A DNA stretch of 64,000 nt from positions 32,507,100 to 32,571,099 of the forward strand of contig JAFMSR010000008.1 in NCBI GenBank assembly GCA_022818135.1, written 5' to 3'. This DNA is from Saxidomus purpurata. Taxonomy: Eukaryota; Mollusca; Bivalvia; Venerida; Veneridae. How positions within the stretch are numbered: position 1 is the first letter of the stretch; every line of letters starts with the position of its first letter. Below are positions 63,613-64,000 of the stretch, piece after piece. Under the pieces are notes generated by a model. The model worked only from the letters and a program-made list of their open reading frames with translations. It was not told where the DNA came from and did no database searches. The position numbers and the translations under genes are program-made.

Positions 63613-63744
63613 GAGTACTGAGTTCCTCTTACACACCCTGGAATGATATATTACAACAATATGGAAATATCAACGGATCAACCGTGATAGAAACTTTCAT
63701 CAGATATGAAAAAGAATCTTTCACTTTACCAGACATCGAGAAAG
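63613..63744 (+). CDS. Internal coding exon, unknown extracellular-type domain, 44 codons
   Basis: The exon is bounded by a good acceptor (TTATATTTTTCAG) and a strong donor (AAAG|GTGAGTA). It is 132 bp, enters and leaves in phase 1, and is open throughout. The peptide begins VLSSSYTPWNDILQQYG, has an NGST glycosylation sequon, then VIETFIRYEKESF, and ends with TLPDIEK. Balanced amino-acid use with no Cys contrasts with the chance ORFs around it. Symmetric 1-1 exons are typical of extracellular modular proteins. The upstream phase fits the signal-peptide exon at 32256-32337, and the gene would continue beyond the right edge. I do not recognise the family. Confidence 0.6.
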
Positions 63745-64000
63745 GTGAGTACAGTAATATTAACGCTATAAATATATCGAAAACGATAGGTACATTTCAT
63801 GTATACTATATGAAAGATGTTTAATAAAATTCCATCATAAACCTCTGTTTTTGCACTGATGCACGTCTTATCTGAAATAAATGTCTACATAAGACTTAAA
63901 AAAAATCTTCAATGACAGAAGTATCAGTGTCGGTGTGATATGATTGAAAACTTTTAATTTATCAAAGCATAACATTATTAATATGACGAACTCGTATTAC
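63745..64000. other. Candidate intron start; nothing else seen
   Basis: Sequence after the donor at 63745 is AT-rich. The reading frame stays open to a stop at 63822-63824 but has no coding character. No further exon before the window ends. Confidence 0.5.

Overview
The window is AT-rich eukaryotic nuclear DNA, roughly two thirds A+T by eye. There is no operon-like packing, no long open reading frame, and many degenerate dispersed repeats. Several repeat families look like those I know from bivalve mollusc genomes. One carries the phrase 'TTGAACAAT..TGGTA', one has GGGCCATATTGGCCC-like starts followed by 'GCTCACC', and one is a 'GACCTAGTTTTTGACCC' family ending in 'CGGGCAATCG'. tRNA-derived SINE heads are also present. 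My best guess is a heterodont clam or mussel relative; this rests on remembered repeat style, not on a search.

The only protein-coding gene I can build a case for lies on the plus strand. A candidate first coding exon at 32256-32337 encodes a signal-peptide-like N-terminus and ends at a GTAAGT donor in phase 1. A second exon at 63613-63744 has a strong acceptor and a GTGAGT donor, and is 132 bp in a 1-1 phase. The phases match, so the two could join across an intron of about 31.3 kb and give the start of a secreted or membrane protein that continues past the right edge. That joining is inference. A 53-codon ORF with five cysteines (1141-1302) and a 79-bp exon-like segment (44213-44291) are weaker candidates.

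Layout. 1-9 kb: mostly unannotatable AT-rich sequence, a C-rich/G4 tract and one bivalve-type repeat. 9-11.3 kb: a CpG-rich token repeat and a tandem-unit dispersed repeat. 13-25 kb: a low-copy repeat in three partial copies, a nested hairpin element, a foldback element, a 76-bp duplication, and a low-complexity zone (22.48-23.67 kb) that looks like a sequence-quality artefact. 27-30 kb: more dispersed repeats. 32.3-63.6 kb: the candidate first intron. It holds a 36-bp minisatellite, a second and larger copy of the CpG-rich repeat, two tRNA-derived SINE heads, a promoter-like cluster with a perfect CRE-like palindrome, a bivalve-type repeat, a 20-bp satellite of about 71 units, and a short tandem array.

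No rRNA, intact tRNA, CRISPR array, recognisable transposase or reverse transcriptase was seen. Most of the window is best read as intronic or intergenic DNA full of decayed repeats.
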